From NCBI GenBank assembly GCA_902779075.1, contig CACZAK010000118.1, forward strand, positions 1-33,850: 33,850 bases of DNA. Direction: 5' to 3'. This document shows positions 1 through 8,182 of this stretch, piece by piece. Positions within the stretch are counted from its first letter, which is position 1. Every line of letters starts with the position of its first letter. The DNA comes from an uncultured bacterium (lineage in GTDB: Bacteria; Verrucomicrobiota; Kiritimatiellia; RFP12; UBA1067). Position numbers and translations under genes: made by a program. The notes beneath the pieces were generated by a model, which worked only from the letters and a program-made list of their open reading frames with translations, made no database searches and was not told where the DNA came from.

Positions 1-866
1 ACGTCGCCGTCGCGGCGACGTTGTTGAGCTTTGCATAGACGATCTTTCCGTCGGCGGAGAGCGAAAGCTCGAAGCGGTTGTCCGTGACGGCGAAGTGCGC
101 AAGCGCGTCCGTCTCGCCGGCGGGAAGCGCGATGCCGCCAGTCACGAGAGCAACATCGCCGATGCCGTCGTAGTTGGAGACGTCGAACACGATCTTCGCA
201 TCCGCGCCGAACGTGAGCGTCCCGACCACCTTCGCGTCGTAAAGCGGCACGGTCAGTTGAAGTCCGTCGCCGATTTCAAGCGCCTCAGGCGCGAAGCGCG
301 AATCCTCTGCGCACTTGAGCGTAGCACTCACCGGGAGGGCCGCGCTTGTCGCGGCCGTAAGAGACAGCTTCTTGGGCGTGACAAAGGTATCGTTGGTGAT
401 CACGACGCCGTCGGCGAGCGTCACCGCCACTTCAACCTCGGTGTCTTCGAGCGTGGGGTAGATTGTGGTACGCGTCGTGTCCGTCCACTCCTCGTTCGCG
501 TCATCCCAGTCGCGCACCGTCCACGAGGCGCGTCCACCCGCCCACGCACCGCTGGTCGACACCGTGCGCACGAGGTTCGTCGCGTCTAAAGGCGGCAGGC
601 AAGGCACATTGTTCGTGAGCCACTGAATCTGCTCCGGCGAAAGCGAGTGGTTGAACATCGCAACCTCATCAACGAACACGCCGGAGTTGACCATGCCAGC
701 GGTTTTAGGAGTCAACCGCCAAGTCCCGTCCGACTCATTGCTTTGCCGCCCTGCCAGCATTGCATTCACAACGTGCGAGGGATCAGGCGTTATACCGTAT
801 GTGGCGCTTCCCTTCAGAACACCGTCCATATAAAAGTCGATCTTCTGCTCCGCGTCGTTCCACACG
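1..866 (-). pseudogene. C-terminal continuation of the LamG protein after the frameshift
   Basis: Reading the minus strand from about 866 gives an uninterrupted frame to the window edge. It begins VWNDAEQKIDFYMDGVLKG, completes the second LamG domain (DEVAMFNHSLSPEQIQWL is the usual last LamG segment), then continues into a Thr/Val/Asp-rich beta-sandwich stretch (RDWDDANEEW, GDGLQLTVPLYDAKVVGTL, FDVSNYDGIGDVAL) resembling the stalk or sorting regions of large secreted proteins. It has no start of its own and is the same gene as the upstream part, offset by one base. Whether the shift is real or a sequencing error cannot be decided here. The 3' end lies outside the window. Confidence 0.65.
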
Positions 867-2106
867 GCGCAGAATGCTGCCAAGTGTCCGCCTTGCGGGC
901 AAATGGGCCAAGCGCCGGCGAGCCACCATAGAAATAGAGGCCCGCAGGGTTGGCATTATCGAATTCGTACCGTATGTACCGCCCACCAACTCCGAACGTG
1001 AAACAGTCCGACCATTGGGAAGGCTTCGCATTGCCTCGCATCCAGAAAGAGAACGTGAAGCCGGAACCAACCGTCGGGCCGAGACCCGCACCAGCGTATA
1101 TACGCCATGTCGCACGATTGCCGGCGTTCATCGAGAATGCCGTACCAAGAGCGGAGTTTGCTGTTGGCGCGGTGATATAACCTGTCGTGTTTACGCCAGG
1201 ATTACTCTCCTTCTCGTCGCCCCAGAGGAAAGCGACCGCCGTGCCTGTGCCGGAGTTGACCTTGGCGGTCGCGCCAAAAGTCGCGTTCGTCGTGTCGAAG
1301 TGCCAACAGTAGGGCATTTCGCGTCCGGGACCGGCGGCGGGCTGCGCGGGCTTGAACTTTGCGAGCCACTTCACCTGTTCCACAGTGGCAGGATAGTCGA
1401 GCACCGCAAGCTCGTCGATACCCGTGTTGTTCGCGGGATATTTGCGGTCTTTGCCATCGCCCTCTCGCTGCCATGTGCCGACGTTGATCTGCTGAAGGTC
1501 GCCGGCCACCCTCAACAAGACATCCCCGACTTTTCCTCCATTGATGAATAATGCACAAGTACCTATGGAGTTCGTACCGTTGGGCGTCGACACGATTGCG
1601 AAATGATGCCAGGCATTCGCCGCTGCGCCTGTATAGAAAAGCACTTCTCCTGTATCAGGATTCAACAGATCTTGTGTGGACGAGTATATGGTGAATTCGG
1701 AACTGTTGGTTGTCCTGTACTCAAACCGGTAGCTTCTGCCGCCCACACGGAAACCAAAAAAGTCTGACCATTGTGGGTGCGAAGCAGAAAGCTTGCACCA
1801 GAACGAGATCGTGAAGCCGCGCTGCGTTCCACATCCAAGCGATGCCGAACCGCCGCCGAGCCAGATGGACGATTTGTTTGAAGAGTAGAACGTATGGTCA
1901 GAACCCAATGCGCCGGTTGTGTATCCAAGCGATGCTGAATCGTTGTTCTTGAATGTGAACTCTGCCGTCCCCGTCCCCTTGTTGACGCCCGTATAGACGA
2001 GCGCACCGTTCTGGACGGTGTCGAAGTCGTAATAGTAGAGCAGCGAACGCGCGTTCGCCGCCATCGCGCTTGCCGCGATTGCTACTGCTGCTATCAGTTT
2101 TCTCAT
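814..2106 (-). CDS. Secreted LamG-domain protein, N-terminal part before a frameshift
   Basis: Residues 1-19 are a classic signal peptide (MRKLIAAVAIAASAMAANA). Two concanavalin/LamG-like beta-sandwich repeats follow, about residues 22-215 and 255 onward, each with the FTISFW / FTFSFW strand, a WSD..FGVGGR segment and a WHHFAIV / WQH strand typical of LamG_3 proteins. The start at 2106 was chosen because the signal peptide begins there and AAGGAAAGGAAAC lies just upstream; 41 further in-frame codons upstream are not protein-like. The second LamG domain is cut by a one-base deletion near 866-873: the reading frame passes from WQHSA into an early stop at 814, while the expected continuation (VWNDAEQKIDFYMDG) is open in the neighbouring frame down to base 1. 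Such proteins usually sit on the cell surface and bind or display glycans; the ligand cannot be told. Confidence 0.75.
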   Translation of the reverse strand: MRKLIAAVAIAASAMAANARSLLYYYDFDTVQNGALVYTGVNKGTGTAEFTFKNNDSASLGYTTGALGSDHTFYSSNKSSIWLGGGSASLGCGTQRGFTISFWCKLSASHPQWSDFFGFRVGGRSYRFEYRTTNSSEFTIYSSTQDLLNPDTGEVLFYTGAAANAWHHFAIVSTPNGTNSIGTCALFINGGKVGDVLLRVAGDLQQINVGTWQREGDGKDRKYPANNTGIDELAVLDYPATVEQVKWLAKFKPAQPAAGPGREMPYCWHFDTTNATFGATAKVNSGTGTAVAFLWGDEKESNPGVNTTGYITAPTANSALGTAFSMNAGNRATWRIYAGAGLGPTVGSGFTFSFWMRGNAKPSQWSDCFTFGVGGRYIRYEFDNANPAGLYFYGGSPALGPFARKADTWQHSAPCGTTRSRRSTFIWTVF

Positions 2107-2222
2107 GTTTGTTTCCTTTCCTTCTACTGTTGAAGATTTGGTGTGTGAAAAACGCGGGCCGCGAGGCGCGGTCTGCGTCTCTCGGCTCATGTCGTTAAAG
2201 GTTTTGTTGTGGTTGATTTCAA

Positions 2223-2237
2223 CGGGCAAGATGCCCG
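2223..2237. repeat. Short perfect inverted repeat
   Basis: CGGGCA-AGA-TGCCCG forms a six-bp stem with a 3-nt loop in the long leader of the LamG gene. No T-tract follows on either strand, so it is not a convincing terminator. Confidence 0.4.
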
Positions 2238-2262
2238 CTGTCCCAGCGCCGTCAGGCAGTGA

Positions 2263-2276
2263 GGGGGGGGGGGGGG
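2263..2276. repeat. 14-bp G homopolymer (C-tract on the minus strand)
   Basis: Fourteen consecutive G residues lie about 157 bp upstream of the LamG start codon. On the transcribed strand this is a C14 run in the presumed leader or promoter region. Tracts of this length slip readily during replication and are a known basis of phase variation in surface-protein genes; here that role is inference only. Confidence 0.9.
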
Positions 2277-2447
2277 TATTTGCGCCATGCGCGGACGCGC
2301 CACGGGGCGTCTGTGCGTGGTTATACGCGGCGTCGTTTCCGATGCCGTTCCTTGCCTCCTCAATGGCGTCATTTGCGATTTACCATTCAACGTCGTTGGT
2401 CTCCCAAAAAAGACGTGCGGTATGATAGCACATCACTCGATGATTTG

Positions 2448-2649
2448 TCAATCCCCCGGCGCGGCGTTTTGGATTTCGACCTCCTCGATGGAGGCGAGCT
2501 TGTTGGGGGAGACGTCGTCTATCTCAATCAGGACGTACCGCGGGTACAAGCTCGATCGCGTCGGGATTCGCCGCGTTTCCGGCGGCGGTTGAGACAAACG
2601 GGGCAAGCACCGTCGCCACGCATGTTGCCGCCACTGCTAGTTTACTCAT
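2448..2649 (-). pseudogene. Remnant of a secreted protein: signal peptide plus short discoidin-like fragment
   Basis: An ATG at 2649 opens a signal peptide (MSKLAVAATCVATVLAPFVS, cleavage likely after STAAG), which reaches a stop at 2524 after 41 codons. Shifting frame by one base gives PRYVLIEIDDVSPNKLASIE and EVEIQNA, the sort of segment seen in F5/8 type C (discoidin) modules, ending at 2448. The two pieces together are too short for a working domain. It lies 100 bp after the sugar isomerase and is most likely the broken end of a former secreted carbohydrate-binding gene. Confidence 0.5.
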
Positions 2650-2749
2650 GTCCATCGACGGCATTGCCGACATGGAACTGGCGCTTGACCGCGGAGCTGG
2701 TCTGGAGTCAGGGAACCTGTATTCGAGCTTGCGCCGTATCGGCCCCTCG

Positions 2750-4111
2750 TCACTCGTAGAACGCGACGCGGCTGAACTGGACGAGACGGCCGCCGTTGTT
2801 CTTGTGGAAAACGATCTTGTAGGTGCGGGACATCTGCGGATTCTTGATCTGGAATCCGCGCAGCTGGTGGCGCATGGTGAACTTCACGTTGTCCCTGCGG
2901 TCCAGCTCCACCCACGAGTGGCCGTCCTTCGAGCCATAGAGCACCCACGTGACCGGATCGCGCGAAGGATCGTCGTTCGCGGAGCTGATCGTGTAGTAGT
3001 TCGCCGCAACGAGGAACGTCGCGTCGCACGAGACGTATCCATTTCCTTTCCAAGGACGGCAGAATTTGCGGCCTTCGCCGGCGAATGCGGCGTCGACGTT
3101 CTCGTTGGGGGCCATGCCCTTCTCGTCGCTCTTGAACGAAGACTTGTCAAGGCCGATCGCGCGCATCTGCGAGACCCTCTGGGCGATGTCGTCCACGAGC
3201 CCGAGCGCCTTGGCGTCCCAGCCCGACGGATTCTTGGCGTCCACGTCCTTCCACAACCCGGCGACCGCGTCGGCGCGCACCTTGCCGTCGGCGGCAAGCG
3301 CGCCGCGCTTCCATGCGTTGAACCAGCGGGCGCTCGCCGCCACGGCAGATTCGAGGTCGGCATGCTGCCACTCGTCCTCGACCGTGATGTACACAGTGCC
3401 CTTCTCGTTCTTCTGCAGCTCGTTCATGATGGTCACGAGATCAATCACGCCCGAACCAAGCGCGACGTCCTTGTTGCCGGCCTTCGGTCCCGAAGCGTCG
3501 ATCGCGTGGATCGAGAAGAACCTGCCCTTCAGGACCTTCACTCCGTCGACGGGATTGACCCCGGAATTCTGCCAGTGGCCGATGTCGCTGCTCGCGCCGA
3601 CCGTTGGTCCCGCCCCTTCAAGGGCCTTGAGCACCGCTTCCGGCCGGCCCGCAGGCTGCCTGTGGTTGTGAAGGCCGATCCTCACGCCAGCCTCCCCGGC
3701 GATCTTGGCGCCAAGCCTGAGGTTCTCGGGGCTGATGCCCACTTCCACCTGCACGAGGCCAATGCCGAGTTCCTTGCAGAATGCAGTGAGCCTCCTCCAC
3801 TGGGCCTCGCCGTTCGCGCCCGTCACGCCGTATGAGACCACCTTCACATGCGCCTTCGCGAGATACGCCTTGAGCTGGGCGAGCGTCTCGAGCCTTATCG
3901 AATTATAGTCGGTGGAGCCTGGCATTCCACCGCCAAGGCGCTGCCCGGGATAGGCTTCGATATTCTTGTAGCCAAGACGCGCCGCCGTTTCGACCGTCTC
4001 AACGAACGAGCGGTCGCGGAACGTGTACGCCTGCAGCGAGAGCTCGAGGTCGGCTGCGGATGCCTGAACGGCGACTGCGGCGATGGCCGCTGCGAAAAGG
4101 GTGTTCTTCAT
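2750..4111 (-). CDS. Secreted sugar phosphate isomerase/epimerase-like TIM barrel with C-terminal discoidin-like domain
   Basis: This 453-residue protein starts with a signal peptide (MKNTLFAAAIAAVAVQASAA). Residues about 21-270 match the xylose-isomerase-like TIM barrel (AP_endonuc_2): LQAYTFRDRSF, an early YKNIEAYPG strand, VVSYGVTG, LVQVEVG, IGLHNHRQP, SSDIGHWQNSGVNP, FFSIHAIDA and a late VEDEWQHADLE, supplying the usual metal-ligand His/Glu/Asp positions. Residues about 330-453 (FCRPWKGNGY to the SRVAFYE end) resemble an F5/8-type discoidin module and may bind sugar. Substrate unknown; relatives act on sugars together with Gfo/Idh/MocA oxidoreductases. It begins 17 bp after the oxidoreductase stop with AAAGGACG in front of the ATG at 4111, so the two are surely one operon. 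Confidence 0.8.
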   Translation of the reverse strand: MKNTLFAAAIAAVAVQASAADLELSLQAYTFRDRSFVETVETAARLGYKNIEAYPGQRLGGGMPGSTDYNSIRLETLAQLKAYLAKAHVKVVSYGVTGANGEAQWRRLTAFCKELGIGLVQVEVGISPENLRLGAKIAGEAGVRIGLHNHRQPAGRPEAVLKALEGAGPTVGASSDIGHWQNSGVNPVDGVKVLKGRFFSIHAIDASGPKAGNKDVALGSGVIDLVTIMNELQKNEKGTVYITVEDEWQHADLESAVAASARWFNAWKRGALAADGKVRADAVAGLWKDVDAKNPSGWDAKALGLVDDIAQRVSQMRAIGLDKSSFKSDEKGMAPNENVDAAFAGEGRKFCRPWKGNGYVSCDATFLVAANYYTISSANDDPSRDPVTWVLYGSKDGHSWVELDRRDNVKFTMRHQLRGFQIKNPQMSRTYKIVFHKNNGGRLVQFSRVAFYE

Positions 4112-4128
4112 TGTCTCGCGTCCTTTCT

Positions 4129-5439
4129 TCAGAACATGCGGTAGGTCTTTGAAATAAACTTCTGCGCGGCGGGATTGTCGCACCTGAGCGCGTCCTTGTC
4201 CCAGCCGAACGCCGTGCGCGAGCGCACGGCCACCGCGCCGAGAAGCGCGATCTCGGTGAGCGGCACCGCATGCTCGAAGTTGGAGCACGGAGCGTCGACG
4301 ACGCTGCGGATGCCGTCCAGCCAGTTCTGGTAGTGTCCGTTCGCTACGCGCGCGAGCGTCTTCGGCGGCTCGACGAACGAGACGCGGCGGCTTTCGGGAA
4401 GGATCATGGCGCTGTCGCAATAGTCGCCGGGACAGAAGATCGCGCCCTTCGAGCCGATGAATATCTGGCCTGAACCGGGCATCCGCTCGCCGGCGGGAAG
4501 GATGTCGGGGCGCTTCGGCTTGCAGCAGCCGTCGTACCACGTGAGGGTGACCGGCGGACGGCTTCCGCGCGCCGGGAACTTGTACGTCACGACCGAGCCC
4601 TTCGGGCAGGAGTACTCGTTGCCGCCGATGACTTCGGACGAGACGTGCGTGGGCGCGCCGAGCTCGAGGCCCCAGAACGCGGCGTCCATCGTGTGGCAGC
4701 CCATGTCGCCGATCGCGCCCGAGCCGTAGTCCCACCAGCCGCGCCAGTCGAACGGCATGTAGGCACGGTTGTACGGACGCCACGGGGCGACTCCAAGCCA
4801 ACGGTTCCAGTCCAGCGTAGCCGGCACGTCCTGCGCGCCGGGCAGCTGCTTGTCCTGCGGCCACACGGGACGGTTCGTCCAGATCGTCACTTCCGACACG
4901 TCGCCGATTGCGCCCGCATCGAGCCACTCCTTCATGCGCCTCGTGCTCTCGTTGGAGTGTCCCTGGTTGCCCATCTGCGTCACCACCTTGTGGCGGCGCG
5001 AGGCGAGAAGCAGCCGGCGCGCCTCTTCCACGGTGTGGGTGAGCGGCTTCTGCACGTACACGTGCTTGCCCATTTCAATTGCGCGCAGCGCCACCGGGAA
5101 GTGCATGTGGTCGGGAGTGGACACCACCACCGCGTCGATCTGGTCGTCGAGCGCCGCCAGCATCTCCCGCCAGTCGCGGAACACCTTCGCCTTCGGGTGC
5201 GCCGCGAACGTCTGCTGCGCGCGCGCGAAATCGACATCGCAGAGGCCGACAATGTTCTCGCCCGAGAACTGGCGCACGTCGTCTGCGCCCTTCCCGCCAC
5301 AGCCCACGCAGGCGATGTTGATCTTGCGGCCCCTGACGAGCCGGCCGGTGCGTACGCCGGAAGCTTCAGCAGACGCAATCTTCGGAAGCAGAGCCGCTGC
5401 TGCGGCCGCCGCGATGAACTCTCTTCTTGATGTCTTCAT
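4129..5439 (-). CDS. Tat-exported Gfo/Idh/MocA family oxidoreductase
   Basis: This is a 436-residue NAD(P)-dependent sugar oxidoreductase. The N-terminus carries a twin-arginine signal (SRREF at residues 4-8 followed by an alanine-rich stretch), so it should be exported folded with its cofactor. The Rossmann domain follows (INIACVGCGGKG near 40-51, GLCDVD, VVVSTPDHMH at 104-113), then the family lysine motif as VQKPLTH near 129-135, where Gln replaces the commoner Glu of EKP. The C-terminal sheet domain contains WWDYGSGAIGDMGCHTMDA, typical of the secreted subgroup in Bacteroidota and Verrucomicrobiota. The ATG at 5439 is preceded by a perfect AGGAG. It sits between an esterase (43 bp upstream) and an isomerase (17 bp downstream), suggesting stepwise handling of an oligosaccharide or modified sugar. 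Confidence 0.9.
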   Translation of the reverse strand: MKTSRREFIAAAAAAALLPKIASAEASGVRTGRLVRGRKINIACVGCGGKGADDVRQFSGENIVGLCDVDFARAQQTFAAHPKAKVFRDWREMLAALDDQIDAVVVSTPDHMHFPVALRAIEMGKHVYVQKPLTHTVEEARRLLLASRRHKVVTQMGNQGHSNESTRRMKEWLDAGAIGDVSEVTIWTNRPVWPQDKQLPGAQDVPATLDWNRWLGVAPWRPYNRAYMPFDWRGWWDYGSGAIGDMGCHTMDAAFWGLELGAPTHVSSEVIGGNEYSCPKGSVVTYKFPARGSRPPVTLTWYDGCCKPKRPDILPAGERMPGSGQIFIGSKGAIFCPGDYCDSAMILPESRRVSFVEPPKTLARVANGHYQNWLDGIRSVVDAPCSNFEHAVPLTEIALLGAVAVRSRTAFGWDKDALRCDNPAAQKFISKTYRMF

Positions 5440-5482
5440 GTGACTCCTTTTTTTGTGGGGCAAATGTCCGTTTGAAAGGCCC

Positions 5483-6277
5483 TCACTTCTTGCGAGGCGG
5501 ATCCAGGCGCTTGTTTCTCTGCGAGAAGAACCACCTCAGGACTTCGTCGTCGCGATATGTCCGCGTCCAGACGTTGTGTCCCGCATCCGGGTATTCGCGG
5601 TAGTGCACGTTGGAGCCGACCGCCCAGAGCGCCGAGACCATGCTCCGCGAACGGAATACCGGCACGGCCCTGTCGGCCGAGCCGTGGAACACCCAGATCG
5701 GCACCTTGGCAATCTTCGCCGCCTGGGCCGTGTCGCCGCCGCCGCAGATCGGCATGGCCGCCGCGAACAGCTGCGGACGACGGCAGATGATGTCCCACGT
5801 GCCGTAGCCGCCCATCGATATCCCCGTCACGTACACGCGCCGCGCATCGGTCCTCTGGTCCGACAGGAGCCTGTCGATGAGCGCCAGCTCAAGCGCCATC
5901 GTCTCGCTTGGCTCCTGCGGCATCACATGGCCCTTTGCGCCCCAGTCAACCTCCACCCAGCGCTTGCCGTTGGGGACCTGTCCCGCGACGAGACGATACC
6001 CCTTCTCGTGTCTGTCGAGCCAGTTGAGCAGCTCCTCCACGCCGTGCCTGAGCTGCGCGACGTTGTTCGTGCCGCGCTCGCCCGCCCCGTGCAGGAAGAT
6101 CACGAGCGGCACCTTCGAGCCGTCGTCCGGCAGTTTCTCTGCCCAGCGGTAGCGGAACACCGCGCCGTCCGCACCGGCGAACGTCTTGGCCTCCGTCCTC
6201 TCGGCGATGTTGGCAGGCGCGGCGAACGCCGCGAGAGCCACTGTGGCGATTGCCGCCGTCGAAACAATTTTCTTCAT
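5483..6277 (-). CDS. Secreted alpha/beta-hydrolase esterase
   Basis: This 264-residue protein has a signal peptide (MKKIVSTAAIATVALAAFAA) and a single alpha/beta-hydrolase domain of the PHB-depolymerase/feruloyl-esterase-like type. Visible motifs are VIFLHGAGERG (oxyanion region), GISMGGYG with nucleophile Ser154, HGSADRAVP with Asp202 and DAGHNVW with His234, a complete triad. Such enzymes remove ester groups (acetyl, feruloyl) from plant polysaccharides; the exact ester is unknown. The start at 6277 was chosen for its signal peptide and AAGGAG seven bases upstream. It is the first gene of the operon with the oxidoreductase and isomerase. Confidence 0.8.
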   Translation of the reverse strand: MKKIVSTAAIATVALAAFAAPANIAERTEAKTFAGADGAVFRYRWAEKLPDDGSKVPLVIFLHGAGERGTNNVAQLRHGVEELLNWLDRHEKGYRLVAGQVPNGKRWVEVDWGAKGHVMPQEPSETMALELALIDRLLSDQRTDARRVYVTGISMGGYGTWDIICRRPQLFAAAMPICGGGDTAQAAKIAKVPIWVFHGSADRAVPVFRSRSMVSALWAVGSNVHYREYPDAGHNVWTRTYRDDEVLRWFFSQRNKRLDPPRKK

Positions 6278-6368
6278 TGCATACTCCTTATGAGAGCGAT
6301 GAGCCCCCAGACTTTTCAGCTGGCAGCCTCTGCTCGTTTGAAAGTTCTCCAATTTCCGCATGGCGAAC

Positions 6369-6377
6369 AGTTTACCA
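6369..6377 (-). promoter_or_regulatory. Candidate extended -10 promoter for the esterase operon
   Basis: On the minus strand this reads TGGTAAACT, one to two bases off the TGGTATAAT motif repeated in front of other genes here, about 92 bp upstream of the esterase ATG. No clear -35 box. Confidence 0.35.
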
Positions 6378-6496
6378 AAAACCCCGTGACTCCACCACTC
6401 CGAAACTCGACACCGGGAACGCCGGGGCGCATCTGCGAAATTCCCCGCCGAGCCTTCTGATGATTGGAAACAACTATTTAAAACAACTTGCCTTTG

Positions 6497-6522
6497 GCGC
6501 GCGGGCTAACTCGCCCGCGCCT
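6497..6522. terminator. GC-rich hairpin between divergent transcription units
   Basis: GGCGC(GC)GGGC-TAACTC-GCCCGCGCC gives a nine-bp stem with a 2-nt bulge. It sits in the otherwise empty 6378-6694 stretch between the esterase promoter and the effector promoter. There is no real T-tract, so it may be a structural or insulating element rather than a terminator. Confidence 0.35.
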
Positions 6523-6694
6523 ATTTGTCGATCCTCAAACTGTCACGATTCTGAATGTTCAAGGTGCGCCCGCAGGTTAATGTTGTTCTTGAAAGTTGTC
6601 ATGGTTGTTTCCAAATCCCAATGCGCTTGGGTAAAAAACGCAGATGCACCCGTTCGTGTTTTGTGTTTTTGGGTGTGCTTTCGAAACGTTGATA

Positions 6695-6703
6695 TGGTAC
6701 AAT
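6695..6703 (+). promoter_or_regulatory. Extended -10 promoter for the effector/chaperone operon
   Basis: TGGTACAAT on the plus strand differs by one base from the TGGTATAAT consensus seen across the window. It lies 176 bp upstream of the 428-aa gene, giving a leader of roughly 165 nt. Confidence 0.5.
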
Positions 6704-6729
6704 ATTCGTCACCGATTTTTTGAACCACC

Positions 6730-6855
6730 ATGTCTGCGAAAACAAAAATGCACATTGGCATGATCTACGATGCCAACAACGATGCGGAGCTCCGAAAAGC
6801 TCCGCAAGATAACGGATTGCAGAATTTTTGTAACCAGATGCGATCTGCCGCGTAA
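6730..6855 (+). CDS. Possible 41-codon leader ORF
   Basis: An ATG-to-TAA frame of 41 codons (starting MSAKTKMHIGMIYDANNDAE) fills most of the leader between the promoter at 6695 and the ribosome-binding site of the 428-aa gene. No good Shine-Dalgarno precedes it, and no family is recognised. It overlaps the perfect hairpin at 6784-6805, so it could be a regulatory upstream ORF, or simply chance. Confidence 0.25.
   Translation: MSAKTKMHIGMIYDANNDAELRKAPQDNGLQNFCNQMRSAA
6784..6805 (+). promoter_or_regulatory. Perfect 8-bp leader hairpin
   Basis: GCGGAGCT-CCGAAA-AGCTCCGC is an uninterrupted eight-bp stem with a 6-nt loop in the leader of the effector/chaperone operon. No T-run follows, so a leader-regulation or mRNA-stability role is more likely than termination. 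Confidence 0.5.
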
Positions 6856-6878
6856 ACAGGGTGTTAGGAGAAACGGCC

Positions 6879-8165
6879 ATGAGAATAGACCAGACAGTAC
6901 AACACATTGCAGATTCAAGCATCCGCAGCATTATCGACCTTTCCAACGCCGAAGGGTCGCAAAAAGGCATAATCAGAGCTGGCGGAAACACCTACAATGT
7001 CACCGTTAGCGAAAACGGGAAAGTCAATGTGTCCTTCAAGGGCGGCTGGTTCAACTTCCTGCGCAAGGATTCACTCCAGCGCATGCAAGCGCACATGCAG
7101 ACGGACTACGACAATTTCAAGGCATCGTATGCGGCGAGCACAACCCGAAAACCAGCAGCCTCCACGGACGACGATCTCTACTCCCCCGCGATGAAGACGA
7201 CGCGCGATGCGACGGAATCGGTCCTTTCCCATCGGTACAACGGCGATGCCGGCAAGCAGGAAATCGCCCTCTACGGCTTCACGCCAGTTCGACAGGGCGT
7301 TGCCGGGAAGCTTGAAGAAAACAATGTGAATTTCACCACGATCGACGGGTACAACAAGTATTGCAGCATAGAATGGGGCGATGTAACGCTGGAAAAACTG
7401 CCCGCGCTTCTCAACAACATCAAATCCGGCTCGCTGCAGATCAAGAACGTTCCCGATGGCTCGATCTCGAACGACAAGCTCAACGCATGGGCTGCGTTTC
7501 TGAAGGACAACGTAGGCAAGCTCGACGTATTCGCCAAGATCCGCTCCTACGTAAATGCCGCGGATCACCCCAAACAATACAAAAACAGCACCGGCTGGGT
7601 TGGCGAGGCGGCGCGAAACGGCATTATCAAAACGATGGACGCACTCGTCCGCAAGAATCTGCCGGGCGACGAAAAGACAATCTGCTTCGGCCGCCACGAC
7701 ATCAACGACAAGGACATCCGCGCGCTTGGAACCCTGCTCGCGGAAATCGCCGTCCGCGGCGGCGTCATAAGCGACAAAGATCAGGAAGGCATCCTCTACA
7801 CTGCACTCTGTCTGGCCGGATACAAAGAGGACGAAATAACCTCAAATCTGATGACGGAGCTCTCACGCTTAAGCGGCACGATTCTGCGCAATATGTTTTT
7901 CCGCCAGACGAGCAAGCTGGGGCTCGACTTCTTCAGGCAGCGGGGCGTGCCGGTAATGTTCCAGTGGACGAATCACCAGGGCGTTTCGCTGGAAAACAGC
8001 GACAAGACCATCAAGAACACCTGGTGGAAAGACCCCGCCGATTCCGTCCACAACCACTACGGTGCCACGATCACCTTCTCGGAAATGCGCCACGTTGTCA
8101 AAATGCAGCAAAGGGAGCTTCTGAACGGATTCGACCTCATCAAGATCCACGGCATGAAAGTTTAA
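6879..8165 (+). CDS. Candidate type III secretion effector, function unknown
   Basis: This 428-residue protein has no signal peptide or membrane segment and belongs to no family I recognise. The effector call is inferred from context: a CesT-type chaperone gene follows 17 bp downstream, the usual arrangement for effector and cognate chaperone. The N-terminal 100 residues have effector-like composition, with a beta-rich segment (GGNTYNVTVSENGKVNVSFK) at 35-54 followed by a Ser/Thr/Ala-rich linker (85-105), where a chaperone-binding region would be expected. The rest is an alpha/beta globular domain ending in HYGATITFSEMRHVVKMQ and FDLIKIHGMKV. The ATG at 6879 has AGGAG eight bases upstream; a GTG at 6861 is in frame but lacks one. 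No secretion-apparatus gene is in the window. Confidence 0.55.
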   Translation: MRIDQTVQHIADSSIRSIIDLSNAEGSQKGIIRAGGNTYNVTVSENGKVNVSFKGGWFNFLRKDSLQRMQAHMQTDYDNFKASYAASTTRKPAASTDDDLYSPAMKTTRDATESVLSHRYNGDAGKQEIALYGFTPVRQGVAGKLEENNVNFTTIDGYNKYCSIEWGDVTLEKLPALLNNIKSGSLQIKNVPDGSISNDKLNAWAAFLKDNVGKLDVFAKIRSYVNAADHPKQYKNSTGWVGEAARNGIIKTMDALVRKNLPGDEKTICFGRHDINDKDIRALGTLLAEIAVRGGVISDKDQEGILYTALCLAGYKEDEITSNLMTELSRLSGTILRNMFFRQTSKLGLDFFRQRGVPVMFQWTNHQGVSLENSDKTIKNTWWKDPADSVHNHYGATITFSEMRHVVKMQQRELLNGFDLIKIHGMKV

Positions 8166-8182
8166 GAAAGGTAATACCCGCC

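Noticed and set aside
95..1551. Plus-strand frames of 164 and 263 codons opposite the LamG gene
   Set aside because: Arg/His-rich, no domain pattern, and antisense to a clear LamG protein; typical mirror frames of GC-rich DNA.
2648..3835. 395-codon plus-strand frame opposite the isomerase
   Set aside because: Antisense shadow; the minus strand encodes a signal peptide and TIM barrel with conserved motifs.
4112..4927. In-frame extension of the isomerase upstream of 4111
   Set aside because: Arg-rich and overlapping the oxidoreductase; the signal peptide and ribosome-binding site place the start at 4111.
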